Shown here: positions 1 to 12,351 of the stretch, one piece after another
Layout: each line of letters starts with the position of its first letter
Position numbering within the stretch: position 1 is the stretch's first letter
Assembly (NCBI GenBank): GCA_973895155.1
Contig: OZ316891.1
Location: forward strand, 18,724,001-18,788,000
Direction of reading: 5' to 3'
Origin: Marsupella aquatica
Taxonomy: Eukaryota > Marchantiophyta
Length of the DNA stretch: 64,000 nt
Notes under the pieces: model-generated
What the model was told of the DNA's origin: nothing
Database searches by the model: none
What the model saw: the letters and a program-made list of their open reading frames with translations, nothing else
Made by a program: the position numbers and the translations under genes

Positions 1-2448
1 AGCTATACAGAATTAAACTGGTACGAAAGGAAGCAGTACCAATTTTGGATGTTGGAGTATGATGGGATCGACGAAAGGAGTATTCGCCACTTCCTTTATT
101 GTCATGAAGCTGCTGCCTCTGCCAGAGACGTTCATGAGAAGTTGACATGACATACACTGTGCAAATACTTCGTCGCTACTGAGGGAGAGTGCCGAAGATG
201 GAGACATGCGCGCACCGAATATAAATGAAGTTCTCGAAAGACGATTTCATGTGAAAAACTCTCTTTCCGGAATTTCAACTCGTAGTCACCAACTTCGATG
301 AACTCTGTACCACTAAGATACTCGATTATTTAGAGTAGATTATAGCATTTTCTCACTATACCCGACGTTTGCCATTATAGGGTGTACATTCTATTTGAAA
401 TGAAATGTTTCAACCAAGGTTCGCGTGATCATTACGTGCTATTCGAGGTTGCTGGCAGTAATGGGCTATGCTTTGTACATTGAACTGAGTAGATGAAATG
501 GATCAATGCTGCTTTGTTGGTGCGTGTTGCTTCCGCAATTAGTCTGACCTTCGGAAGGTCCAAGTCAAGAGTGATGAATTTTCACTGTGTCGAACAGTGA
601 TTTGGTGGTTATGGTGGTTTGCCTGTCGCTCTGCGCTGTCCCTACTCCATTGCCTTCCCCTGGTCCATGAAAGGAATTACCCGGCTTGCAAGGAGGTGTT
701 GGGATCTGCTTGGATATGCATTGGTCTTTACTTGAGAATATGGTTCCGGCTGATTTGCAACTGACATGTGCTTAAAGAATTTTGACATATCCTCTGGATA
801 GAAATTGCCCGTGCATCAGTGATGCTTTTGAAATATCGCAATCTGAATCGAAGTGACACAGCATGGACCTGAATATGAATGTACCGCACTTCTGAATACT
901 AATTTCACAACTTAGTGATTGGAATCGACTTGACACTAGAGCGTTGGCAATAGATAAGCTGAGTACAGGACAGTTCCATCTATATTATTCAGAAAAAAAT
1001 CATCAATCTTGAATTGAACCCGTTTAAACAGTGCGAGTAAACCACAATCTATTCCCATGAACCACTCGCACACCAACCCAGATGAAATATCGGTTTATCT
1101 CAATTTCAAGGAACACGAAGCACTAGGCAAAGAAACTGCATCTTGCTCACAAATTCTATGAAAAGTTTGTTTCATGTCTCACTCGAATGTAATTTTATAT
1201 AATTGAGTTCCCTGTTAATGTGCTTGTTTCATTGTTTGGCAAGAGTTTACTGGTGACTGGAAAGAATCTCGAGTAGAGTGGAATTGCCCATTACATATTT
1301 CGAGGTCCGAAGACCTCAACCTGCGGTACTTTTGCTTAATTGAAATGACCAGTCGAGACCAAGTTCTGGAGCAATTTCACGGGTTATTAGGACCTAAAGG
1401 TGTGGAGAAAGTGCGTGGACTAGGATCTCTTTCATACCTCGAGAGCCATATGTTGGAGGAGATGCAGGCAAAGTTACTTGGTTCCGTGATTTCACTTCGT
1501 ATCTAATCTCATCCAAATTGAATTATTTCTATCTTTGACTAAGCAATGAAAGAGAATGAGTATTGTCTTTGAGAATAGAGCTCATATATTCCCTCGTGCT
1601 GGTGGCAGATTAGTACACAGAGATCTTGTGTCTGAGTTTCAGCCTGTGGGTCATTTCTAACCTTTGTTCCTAGCTGCTGTTCTGACCTGCCGAATTCTTA
1701 CATTAGTGTTGCAATCGGGGTCACGATTGGGTGGAGAAATGCCCAATCATTCCAAGGCATGACTGTTGGTATCATGGACAGTAATGATTAGGTTCATCAC
1801 AATACTGTTCATTCAACAACATCTATTGAGTTCAGTGTGAGAACATCATCATGGACCGGTGTCTTGTCTCCTATGTTATCATGCTTCTTGTCTCCTACTT
1901 CAGTTGAAGTTTCATTGATGACGTTGATGCGTTTTGATGTTTCCCGAATTCGGCCAGATTGTAAGACCTACACTCAGCTTAGTCGATCAGAGGAATTGCT
2001 CATTGGTGATTGAAGTCATTTGGTGTGAGGTTTAACTCATTACTGAAATCTTAGTTGGTTTAAATGCACTCACACATGGGCAGGGCTGCCTGGGAAAGCC
2101 CCTAAAATCAACTATCAAAACATATGTTTCAGATCGAGGATTCAGTCTAAGCCTGATTGCTTAACGCCTTCAATTCCCTGAAATTTTCCCCTCAAAGTAA
2201 TCATTGTAGATTTTTCTCTCTGCAGAGAATGTCCACTAAAATTCTACTTCCCAGGCTGAGAGACCAAATTTCAACACTACCATATCGAGGTAGTGGGGGA
2301 TCTGCGGCTACTAAACTGCTTTCCTCCCTACTCAACTTAATCTGCTCGACTGTTTTCACCCTAAGCCTTTCTACGAGAACAGTGAAACTAGTGGAATACA
2401 AAGAAGGTTTATATCCGTGTAGAGTAGATCGAGTAGTCTGTAAAGTAC
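1..2448. other. Spacer downstream of pyruvate decarboxylase, no gene seen
   Basis: I see no convincing coding exon, RNA gene or repeat array here. Both strands carry frequent stops, and the short open frames (for example 13-207 on the minus strand) resemble no protein I know. The part next to 2448 should contain the 3' untranslated region and polyadenylation site of the minus-strand pyruvate decarboxylase gene. Confidence 0.5.
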
Positions 2449-5400
2449 TCATTGGGGACTTGGTTTTCGACCGTTGGCTGCTGAGACTCGAGAACCCCAC
2501 TCCAGCAGCTCTCTGCTTGTATCGTCTTTGTGGCAAATTACCTCAATGAAGCAAAGTGAGTCCTCATGTGGACCCATTGCCTCTTTAATAGCGCTTACAA
2601 GCTCCATCTCAGTTTGGACCTGCATCACGGTGCACATAGTTATTACTAGAACAAAACATGGGATTCAACTACGTATCATCCCACTACTAATGTACGCATG
2701 TACACAATAGTTTAAGTAGCCTCTAGATAATGTTCCACAATCAGGTTTATACAGGATTAAGGATATTGCCAAAGAAGGTCACAAGGATAATGCACTGAAA
2801 CTTAAAACTCATGATATGGATCTGCACTTTAGCCTCTCCTTTCGCCAAACCAGTTACATCACGAACAGGATAAATTGGACCTTAGGGATGAACGTCAGAA
2901 TCATTAGCTCAACAGGAGCTATGGAGAACACCCTAACCAACAGGATCAGGCTGGCCAAGCTCTGCCCACACAAAGTGTTCGACTATTCTGAGATCGGCGT
3001 TGGGAATTTCGTTGTAGTCTACCGCCCCTGGATAACTGCAGCTAGCTTCTAAGGTGGGCAAAAGAACTTGGGGTCTGAATTAACCAAAAAACGTTTTACC
3101 CCACGAAGTATATACACACTTTTTACAGAAAGGGACCAAATAGAGTACAAAAGAACAAACAAAAGAGGGTCCAAAGTGTGTTCTCTCGCAAGTCATGCGT
3201 AGTAAAAAAAAGAATAACAAGAAGCTAGAATAGTGGTCACCCTTTTTGTCCAGACTCTCCCTTGCCCATTGTGCATGGCATTTATTACTCCACAATAGTC
3301 CCAATTCTTGATGACGTTGTATGGTCCATCATGAATCTCGACTTCAATCGTGTATCCTCCATTGTTGATAAGAAAAATGATGGGGTTAAGTTCTTGCCGT
3401 ATCATTGTTGACACATCTTGACAAGTCACCTGCAAAGATTATAATTTGCAAATCAAATGGTAAACTTAGGCAGGGAACCCTAATTGATGGCTATATGTCT
3501 ATTTGCACAAGATCCAAACAGATCGAGGACATACATAGTGCGAGCCCTTCCAACCGTACACAAACAATTGTCTATCAGAGTTAGATATCCATTGCAAATA
3601 TGCATAACATGGACCGCTAGAAGGCTGGGAAAACTGATGAAAGAGATGCAAAGCTAAACAACAGAAGAAAAAGAAGATTGCCGTTTTCAGGAAGCATCTT
3701 GCATTACCTAGGTCTCAAGATAACCGCTCTTTTACCTGGAAACTTCCGTCCCCAATGCATGAAATAACACGTTGAGGCGCTGTTGCCTGTGCATAACCCA
3801 GGGTGGCTCCAACAGCCCAGCCAATAGATCCATATTGCATTTGAAACTCATAACTGCAATACAATTGAAGTACTCTCGTGAATCAAGCCAAGGACTAGTT
3901 CCAGGTTCGATGAAACACTTGGGAATTATGAGGGATTACTCGTCACACAAGCAATTCTTGAGCTTTCGGATGTCCCTGGTAGATGTCCCTCAGATTGCTA
4001 AGCGAAATGCTATACTGAATTGATTCATTCACCAAAATAGCGAATGGCATATAATAGGTGATTTGGGTATGAAAGCATGGCTGTGAGCTTCTTTGGTGCT
4101 CAACTCTCTATATTTGAATGGATTGATTAAATGCAAAGAGCAATCCAGTAAGGGCGAAAGGTTTTATGAGACGAACTCAGTGAAAAACTTCTAAAAGAAC
4201 CCAAATGGAACGAATTCACTTACCCACATCCTTCAGGAAGCTTCAACTTTTGACAATTAAACCATGAGTCTCCCGTCTCAGCAATCACCGCAGTGTCTTT
4301 ACTTAGCATGTTCTGCCAATTATATAATTATGCAGATGAGTTAGTGTGTACAAGCTTGTATCATAGGCGTGTATGCAGAAAAAGAGTAAGATTTGACCAT
4401 CCTCTCAATGTGAAAACATCCACTGCTTGTATACCAAACACATTGTGAGGACAGTACCCGGCCTAATTTGAGCCATTCCAGCCTGTACGTTTAAAAAACT
4501 TAAACCTGAAACGTGAAACGTCTATGACTGGGTTTAAGGAACTTTAATGTACCTGAATGTGAAGGAAGAGTTGGTTCACTTTAATAGGCTCTGAGCCTCT
4601 AGACGAATCAGGAATCCCAGGAGGCACCCAAATCCGTTTGTAGTTCTCCCAAGCATTTTCATTCTTCTTTATCCGCTTGGCAAGGGCGGGGAGGAAGTCC
4701 TTCATTAAGCAGCACCCGAAGGAAAGTCCATTACAAATGATCACACGGTCGGGCTGAACGTTTATCATCTTCTCATTCTTTATGAGCAAAGAGTATCCGA
4801 CTGAGCTGTAATCGTTGAAGATAGGCCCCACAAAAACATAGGCATCTGAAGATTCCACAATCTCAACAGCAAAAGGAGAGCTCACAGCACCCCAATAAGT
4901 GCCAATGAATTTTGGATGATTCTCGGGAAACTGGCCCTTGGCAGATGGCATGATTGCAACTGGATATCCGCATGCATTGGCAAACTCCACTAAAGCGGCT
5001 TTTGCATTAGCCACTCTTAGTTTTGGACCTACAACCACGACGGGTTTAGCACTTTTATTGAGGAAGTTGGCCGCTGCCGTCACCGCTGATTCCAAGCTAG
5101 AAGGATTGCTCATTCTGCTCACCGGAAGTGACAGACGAGCACGTCAAGTTAGAGATAAATCCTACTGTGAGACAATTTTAGTTGAATACAACTAAATAAA
5201 ACACTTCATGTAATATCCGGTGCATACTGTTTCAATGTCTCTAGAAGGCAAAGAGAGTCGTAACATGCAGCAAACCATTTACAGGTTACTGGAATTAGAA
5301 ACTGACAGAGACATTTGATGACACCATTTCTCTCACATTCCATCTTCGCAGGCAAAATCATTCATGTTGGGTACTCTTCGTGTGAGTATCATGCCGTTTA

Positions 5401-7068
5401 TCTCCTCTTTGTTTCAGAGAAGCCTTTCCTCTTCGTAATTGCTCTCTAGTTCAACCTCTTTGGTTTTCATTCAACTGGACCCTTCTAGTCTATTCCCTTA
5501 GTTAATTGTTCCTCTCCCGTGCTGGAAACTTTGATTCGTTCTCTTTCTTGGACACCTAAACTCCACTGAACTTGACTCAAGTCAAAATTGCTGCCTTCCT
5601 ATCTATCCAAGGAGGCAGTGGATTCAGACGTTGCAGTAGAAATGTCCTGCTCTTTTCTTACGTTCACTCATTCTCCCAATCTAATCCTCATCCATCTACA
5701 GTGATGTTTCGAGGCGGATGCTTGGTATTACCGTCATTCTCTCCACCTCTATCACGATCAGGACAACTTTGCAAAATTTCAAGATGCAAGCGGACCAGTG
5801 TAGAAGAGAATTGTCCTAATATCACCCCCACGCCGGATGAAAAGTATCTAGGGATGGACACTCACATGAAGGTCGGGTGACAGGAATCCTAAAGTTAACG
5901 GAACTCGTACTTACAATACGGAGGTTGGGGATTGGAAAGATGAATGAATGATTCATGCATGACAGGAAAGCACCTCTTGGCAATAGCGAAGGGAATAGGA
6001 GTCGGGACAAAACTCGAATGATGAATGCCGGGAAGATTGCAACTGATGCTCAGATATACCGGTTTGCTCTCCTTTAGGCAAGTCGAGATGGCGAAGTCTA
6101 CCATCTCGTAAGCAATTTCCAAGTGTTTCACAACGACCTGTCATAGGTCCACTCTGGTAAGGACTTACAAGAAATTTTTGCAATCTTACCGTTTTAATTC
6201 TGTGGAATTGTTAGAGGCACTCGCTTAGGAATTCGTACTCCAGCAATTCTATCACCCGTTCTATCATTCAAAAAATATTCATGTTTGTGAGTACAAAGAT
6301 TGGTGCAGAGGGTTTCTGTTCAACTTCTGCTTCTCTGTCCTTCTCCACGCTATCGAACTAAAGGCAATCAACTTTCTCGTCCCTCATGGGATTCAGAAAA
6401 CACTACCATTCCCTTGTAACAATATGGATTATCTAGTGAAGGGCAATAAAGTATCGCAAATTTTGAATTGTCTCTGTAGACGGGATTCATGCACTTACCT
6501 GGCAACACGTCACTGCTTCAAAGCAGCGAAGCTCTTGACTGAAATCCGGTATACCAATTGTATGATGAAGAATGCGATCGGTGCCATAGTCATTGGAGTT
6601 CGGTCCTCCTACAAGACAAATCACTGGAAGATTTTCACTGTATGCTCCTGCAATAGCATTGATCACGCTTAGTCCTCCCACAGTGAAAGTCACCACGACG
6701 GCTCCAACTCCTTTGCATCTTGCATATCCGTCGGCAGCATATCCCGCATTGAGCTCATTGCAACAACCAACCATATTGAGCCCCGGTTCTGCTAGGAGAT
6801 GGTCCAAAAGAATGAGGTTGAAATCACCCGGGACGTGGAAAACGTCCTTCACTCCAATTTCTACCAGGCGCCGCGATATATGCCTCCCCAACGTCTGTGA
6901 ATGTTGGCCCGGTAAGTGATACTTTTCAATGTCGGACTGTCTCTCCGCATGCATCTTAGCAATGCGGTCTGTCGGCGCGTGGTGTTTGGAAGCTGCTAGC
7001 AATATACACGGGAGGGGTGAGAACAAAAACCTTCGTATATTGTCGACGCGGGACTGACACGGACACAA
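2449..7068 (-). CDS. PDC: Pyruvate decarboxylase (seven exons)
   Basis: Thiamine-diphosphate enzyme that converts pyruvate to acetaldehyde and CO2 in the cytosol, the first step of ethanol fermentation. Exons I can place (minus strand): 6499-6954 (or up to 7068), 5974-6137, 4553-5114, 4224-4312, 3736-3853, 3241-3429 and 2449-2619. All junctions are GT-AG and the frame closes at 582 residues when starting at Met 6952-6954; an in-frame Met at 7066-7068 would add 38. Visible landmarks are VPGDFN, the cofactor-activating glutamate in [14 protein letters not shown] (about residue 67), the HHT pair (about 130-131), GDGSFQ followed by NNGGYTIE (the thiamine-diphosphate/Mg site), and the C-terminal ending [20 protein letters not shown]. 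Plant enzymes are about 600 residues, so the gene looks complete and intact. The first 20 or so residues are divergent, so the start is the least certain point. Confidence 0.95.
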
Positions 7069-10000
7069 AACAAGATAGACTTGATCAAATAGACAAACAA
7101 AATACTCATCCTACTCTGAAAAGAATTCTCATTAGCATCATGTTCCGCTTCCACAGTGCATGTAGTTTCAAAGTCTTGAATTGGCAAAATACTTTTCCTC
7201 AATTATTGCCCAAGCATCACCGATACCATGACTTATAATCCTCTTCAGTTGCATTCCGAACATTCCACACAAGATTCAGATACAGTACTAGATTACTTGC
7301 CCCTCCCACCCTAGGCCCCATACTGTGAAACAACTCTCTGATCTGTGAATTCTGTCTTCTGCTTCTCGCTTACTAACACAGCCTAGATTCATCACCCATT
7401 AGCTCCGTTTCAAATTGTTTCAGCAGGAGCTGGCAGACTGTACGTGACTATTGCTCTTTAAATTAATTTGTCTCAGAGAAAAAGTGCACAAGCTGGAAAA
7501 ACGATTCCTGACTTCTGTGAAGAAGCAAGTTTTTGTTACAGTGTTCAGCACGACTAATAGCAGGTGCTGAAAAATGTGTTCGAGGTTATTTAAGGGCAAC
7601 AGATCAGAGAGACGACGAAGGAGAGTGACGAGACCAGACTTGGAAATGAGAACAGTCAAAAGCACTTTTGGTAGATGAAGATTTTGCAAAAGCGAAGTGC
7701 GTGTGGGCAAATTAAAGGGTGGCTGGTTGTAATGGTTTTGTACCGCTTGATGGAGATGACTCCGCCATCTTTCTTCAATTTCGCTCTCCTTTTTATTTTC
7801 TCTGCCTCTCTCTTCCTTCGCGCTTTGTAACTATCGAGCATGATTGAATATCGAATTAATTGTCATTTTGCAACGAAGATCAACGTGGGAGAACGTAGCA
7901 TTTCTGTCTGTCTGGTAGAACAAGATTCCTTCGTGTATGCTGATAGGAAAAGAATGCTCAATTTGAGTCTTCCATTGGCAGAAGGGCAGTTTTTGTATTT
8001 GTCCTTTGATAGAGAAGGAATCCATTGCGCAATGGGCATGCTGCTCACTGACATAGAATCCATTGTTATGCGCATTCAATACACATTCACCCAAGAGAAG
8101 CAACAAATTGAGCCTCTTGGAAAATGAGTCTCTCCTTTAGTTACAAACATTAAACGTTTCTCATTGCCTGTGTACGTTGTGTCGTCGACAACGAATCCAT
8201 TTCTGACATTGCATCGATGATAAGTCCATTGTTCACATTTATCAAACTAATTCCACTGACCTTAATACAACAAGAATTCCTTTGTTCCATCTCGAGCAAT
8301 TCTATTGTTCACATTCATCAGAATTCATTCTACAGGGAGTACATTGTCTTGGTGCATTAAACTTACCTCAGAAGAATCCATATGCTCTTCTGACGCATGA
8401 AAGCTCAATCCGGTCGTTAATTCCGCCGGTTCATCCATTATGCCAGTACCTGCATTCATCAAATTCCACCCAAGTACAAGAACTTCATCGTCTTGCGCAT
8501 CCAGGGTTACCCCTCGACGAACCGATCTACTCGTCTGAAGCATGAAACTTCAACGCGGCTGTTGATGTTGTTCTTACAATCAATCATAAGTTCAATATAA
8601 TTCCGGTAGGTTTTGTTCCCATGACATTATTTCTCATGAGTCTGTTTTCGTGGTGAGGGGGGGGACGAGGAGCACAAAAAGTAGGTGATCAAAAGAGTTG
8701 TGAGTGAGCTCCTAGTGAACAGGTGTGATTGTTCATGAAGTACTCTTCGTGAGGTTCGTTGATATATTTCACTTCTTCGGAAGTAGAACCACTCAACAGC
8801 CCCCAGGAGGGAGAGCATTCCAAGAAATATCGTCCACCGTCGAATTGTCGATTCAATAAATTACACTTCAACTTATCCAATAAATTGTACAGTCGTCGGC
8901 TCTGTCTAAGCGCGCACACTCCGTAAGTGCATTACCTCACCTAGTTCCATTACCTGGTTAAGTGCAGGGCATCCGATTCTTCTCTTTTATTTTACACTGA
9001 ATAAGAGCTTTTTAAGCTAATTTTCTAAGCGCAAACAGGCCTGAATTCAATTAGTTTTCTAAGCGCACACAGGCCTGAATTCAATTAGTTTTCTAAGCGC
9101 ACACAGGCCTGAATTCAGTTTGCTAAGCGCTTACCCATAGTACAGAAGCATCTATGATCACTTATTGATGAATGCTCAAGCCCATAAAATTGCATTTATT
9201 AATAGATGTATGCCTATTCTTAGAAGAGCTTAGAGAGTTTGGACACGGAATTTTGGGCAGGCATCCGAGGTGATCGCTTATAAAGTTACACATTAAATGT
9301 GTAATGGGCCATAATACAAATTTAGAGGGAGGGGGCCATTACGCATTTAACAAACTTCAAGGGATGTAAATCATGTAAACTTATCGATAAGTGCAATTTT
9401 ATAGGGGGTGTGCACTTATAATGGAGTGCAACAACTGGTTTAGTGCAAGCTGTGCCGAAGAATGCACTGAAGAAACATACAAAGTGCAAAAACACAAAGG
9501 GCATCAAATGGCGTCGAGTAGTGTGGTCCGACTGGACTATGGTGGAGCAGTAGTCGCAGGAGCTCTGTTTTCTTTGGCTCGAGGTGTTGGATTTCGGAAG
9601 CACTGAAGTGTTGGAGGCCGACCGGATTCACCTCTTGCTCAAGCTCGAATGCGGTCTAGAAATGCGGCTGTGCAGAGAGCAGCGGTGCTCGCTGATTTTA
9701 CTGATATAGCTGCGATCGAAGTGCAATCGAACGAAAAGGCGGGTCGAAGGAACGGCCTCCTCGAGTGATGTGGTTAAGTCGATTTTGGACAGAAAGCATA
9801 GATCGAGTCGAAGCCTTTCTGGATCGGACTCGAAAGGCGGCTTCGTCGTCCACCTGGAGACGGGCTTCGACAGAGATTGAAAGGAATTATGGAGTTTCGG
9901 TGGGAATCGCGGTGAGACAGAGGATGCAAGGATCGGTCGAGTCGTAGGTTGTGACAGAGCGTAATTACAATCAGCGGGAAGGGGGCGTAGAAGCATACGT

Positions 10001-10193
10001 CTTAATAGAAGTGAGGTCGGTAGGCATAGCGGGATGATGTCTTACGGAAGCGGCTGCAGTAGTAGGTGTAGACAACTCATGACGTTCTCAAGCGATGGAG
10101 GATTGGAACAGAAGTTGAGGAGTTGTTGCAATTGATGTACGAGCTAAGAGGATTTTAAGACAAGTAGTTGTAAGCGAGTAGATTTTTTTAGAT
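7069..10193. other. Spacer between two divergent genes
   Basis: This stretch lies between the 5' ends of the minus-strand pyruvate decarboxylase and the plus-strand Oca-like gene, so promoters of both should be inside it. Several open frames occur (7840-8127 +, 7831-8106 -, 9628-9996 -), but opposite strands are open at once and none resembles a known protein. The only clear structure is the 34-bp tandem repeat at 9015-9132. Confidence 0.5.
9015..9132. repeat. 34-bp tandem repeat, about three copies plus a partial
   Basis: Units start at about 9021, 9055 and 9089 with an exact 34-bp period and share the core CTAAGCGCACACAGGCCTGA. A fourth, truncated unit (GCTAAGCG) follows at about 9120. Copies two and three look identical; the first differs by one base in the core. 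There are no unique spacers between units, so it is a minisatellite and not a spaced array. Confidence 0.85.
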
Positions 10194-12351
10194 ATGTCAG
10201 CGATGCTGGCGTACATGAGCGTGCCGGACGCTTATGGTGTGGTGGAACCTGGAGTTTACAGAGCGAAGGCAGCAGCTGCGCCGAATTTGCCATTCCTTTT
10301 ACATTTGCGACTACGCACATTGCTCTACCTATCTCCGGATCCTCTGCTTCCTTCCGTTTCCGCCTTCCTTGATAAATGCGCCACCCGATTCGTACGTATC
10401 TCCAGCTTCTCAAGATCCTGTCTCACGTCACCTCACGTCGCGGACTTAACCTTTTCAATTTACTCGCAGATGATAAATTCCAGTTCGTACTCAACGAGAG
10501 TGGGAATGATCTTAGTCGTTTGGCGCTCTTTCGAAACAGAAGAAGAGAACTTGGCAAAATTGCTGTACTTGTTGCCTCTGCCTGTTTTTTGCTGTGCTGC
10601 TTTCTTTATGGCGTTGTGAACAGAAGACTCAAAAGTGTACTGAGGGAATACATCGATTCTTCTGCTTGCAGATTCACTTAGGATTGAGAGTATGGAAGCC
10701 GTATATAACATGGAAGCCGGTGAGCGAGGAGCTCATCAAGGATGCGCTGGAGATCGTCTTGGATGTGAATACTCATCCGATTATGGTCATGTGCTCGTTA
10801 GTGTTTAATCGTTCTTCTCGCTAACTCACTTCCATCTGCCCGTTTCTATTTGATGTATTGAGCTGAGCGTTGGTTGTCGTTGCGTATCAGCTAATCCACT
10901 GCCTACACCTCAATGTTACGAACACCAATTACCGCAACTGTTTTGCCGACTCATGGGCTCTCGATGAGTTTAACAAGTTGTTTCTCCCGGTCTTAGTCAT
11001 ATTTCAGTATTTGTAGGGCAGAATTTTAATTATGAACCTGTAATGACTAGAAACCACTTGAATTTATAGAGGCACCGAGCTACAGAATTGATAGATTTAC
11101 AGGAGCAGATTCTGAGGTTGCTAATCTAAAATAATGGCTAGTACCTGTAAAAGAAGGTAGCTCCCCTTGTGATCCATTGCTGATTCAGTGCTACGAAATA
11201 CATGGAGTTCATTAATTTCTTCTCCGGATTTTTGCAGATCAGGAATCCACCAGACAGGAACAGTAGTTGGATGTTTGAGACGGCTACAAAAGTGGAATTT
11301 AACTTCACTTCTAGAGGAGGTTTGTCCAAACTTCCAAATTTTTTAAGCTGTTTCTTGTAGTTTTTGCGAAGACTTCAGGAACTTTCTTTTAGGAAGATGA
11401 TTCAATGGGACAGAAGTAATGATTTCCTGTAGTTTAATTCAAGTTTGGATGATTTTGAAGGCTGACTTGCAAAGTGTATGGATACGACGATGAATAGAGA
11501 TTGAATCGTAGAAGAGCTTGAAGGACATACCGGTCCTCAATAACGGATGATAAAGAGTAATGATTTTAATGATTGGACATGGATGGCCAGTATCGGCGCT
11601 ATGCTGGGAGCAAAGCTCGTTATGCTAATGAGCAATTCATGGAGCTTTTTGACGAGGATTTGGTCACATTACCCAAAGACCTGCCAGCGTGGTTCATCGA
11701 TCAGAGAAGAATGATGGTACTTGATACATCACAACCATGAAAATACTTTCTTGATCTTTTCAAATTCAGCCCCTTCCTGTTTACATTTCTCATGTATATC
11801 TCCTACCTGAAAATGGCACTATTTTTGTGATCGATTTCTACTTAAGTTTCCATGTATCTGGGCCTCTAAATACTATCTTGATTTTCCCTCAATTAGTATA
11901 TATATCGAAAGATAGCTAAAGTTATCTGTTTTCCTTGTTCAAAATATGACGCATTCAGGAAGAAGAGGAAGCAGAGTTTCAAAAGTTGTTAGAGTCATCC
12001 AAGGACGAGCTCGATGAGGCCCCTTGTACATCATTGTCTGTTGCATCACCCGATTTACCTGTAAGTTCGTCCATTTTCCTCTGCGTGGGCTGTTAATCAT
12101 TGGAAAATAAGTCATTTGATGGGGTGAATCCAAGTGCTACATATAAGCTCTCACATGAAGACGCCAATTTTCTTAACTTTGAATAGATGCAGGGCATCCA
12201 AGACGCAAAATCGAAGCAATTATCTGTCGAAGCATCAGGAGGGAATGGTGTTGTTGAGCGCAACTTTTGGAGTGTTTACTATTTGCGAAGCAGCCCTTTG
12301 ACTACGGAGAGTCGATCATACAAACGAAAAATTATTGGCAAGGTGGAGTAG
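10194..12351 (+). CDS. Siw14/Oca-type atypical tyrosine phosphatase-like protein (six exons)
   Basis: Exons: 10194-10391, 10672-10796, 11238-11319, 11591-11716, 11959-12060 and 12187-12351. All junctions are GT-AG, the frame is continuous, and the product is 265 residues. The N-terminal part reads [11 protein letters not shown], then [18 protein letters not shown], as in the plant and fungal atypical dual-specificity phosphatases (Siw14, Oca1/Oca6, plant PFA-DSP). Exon 2 gives [20 protein letters not shown] and [10 protein letters not shown]; exon 3 gives [18 protein letters not shown]; exon 4 gives [20 protein letters not shown]. After splicing the P-loop reads CSSGIHQTG, where active relatives have C-x5-R-T-G. 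The nucleophilic Cys is present but Arg is replaced by Gln, so catalysis is doubtful. Active relatives in the family include inositol-pyrophosphate phosphatases; whether this one acts or only binds is unknown. The C-terminal 85 or so residues (acidic, then basic) are an extension I do not recognise. An in-frame Met at 10215 is an alternative start. Confidence 0.85.

Noticed and set aside
2157-2549. 130-residue plus-strand frame
   Set aside because: It overlaps the last pyruvate decarboxylase exon on the other strand and has no family features; a shadow plus neighbouring spacer.
7831-8127. Overlapping open frames on both strands (95 and 91 residues)
   Set aside because: Both strands are open together, neither resembles a known protein, and no splice partners were seen; chance open frames.
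9015-9132. CRISPR-like direct repeats
   Set aside because: The 34-bp units are contiguous with no unique spacers, and the genome is eukaryotic.
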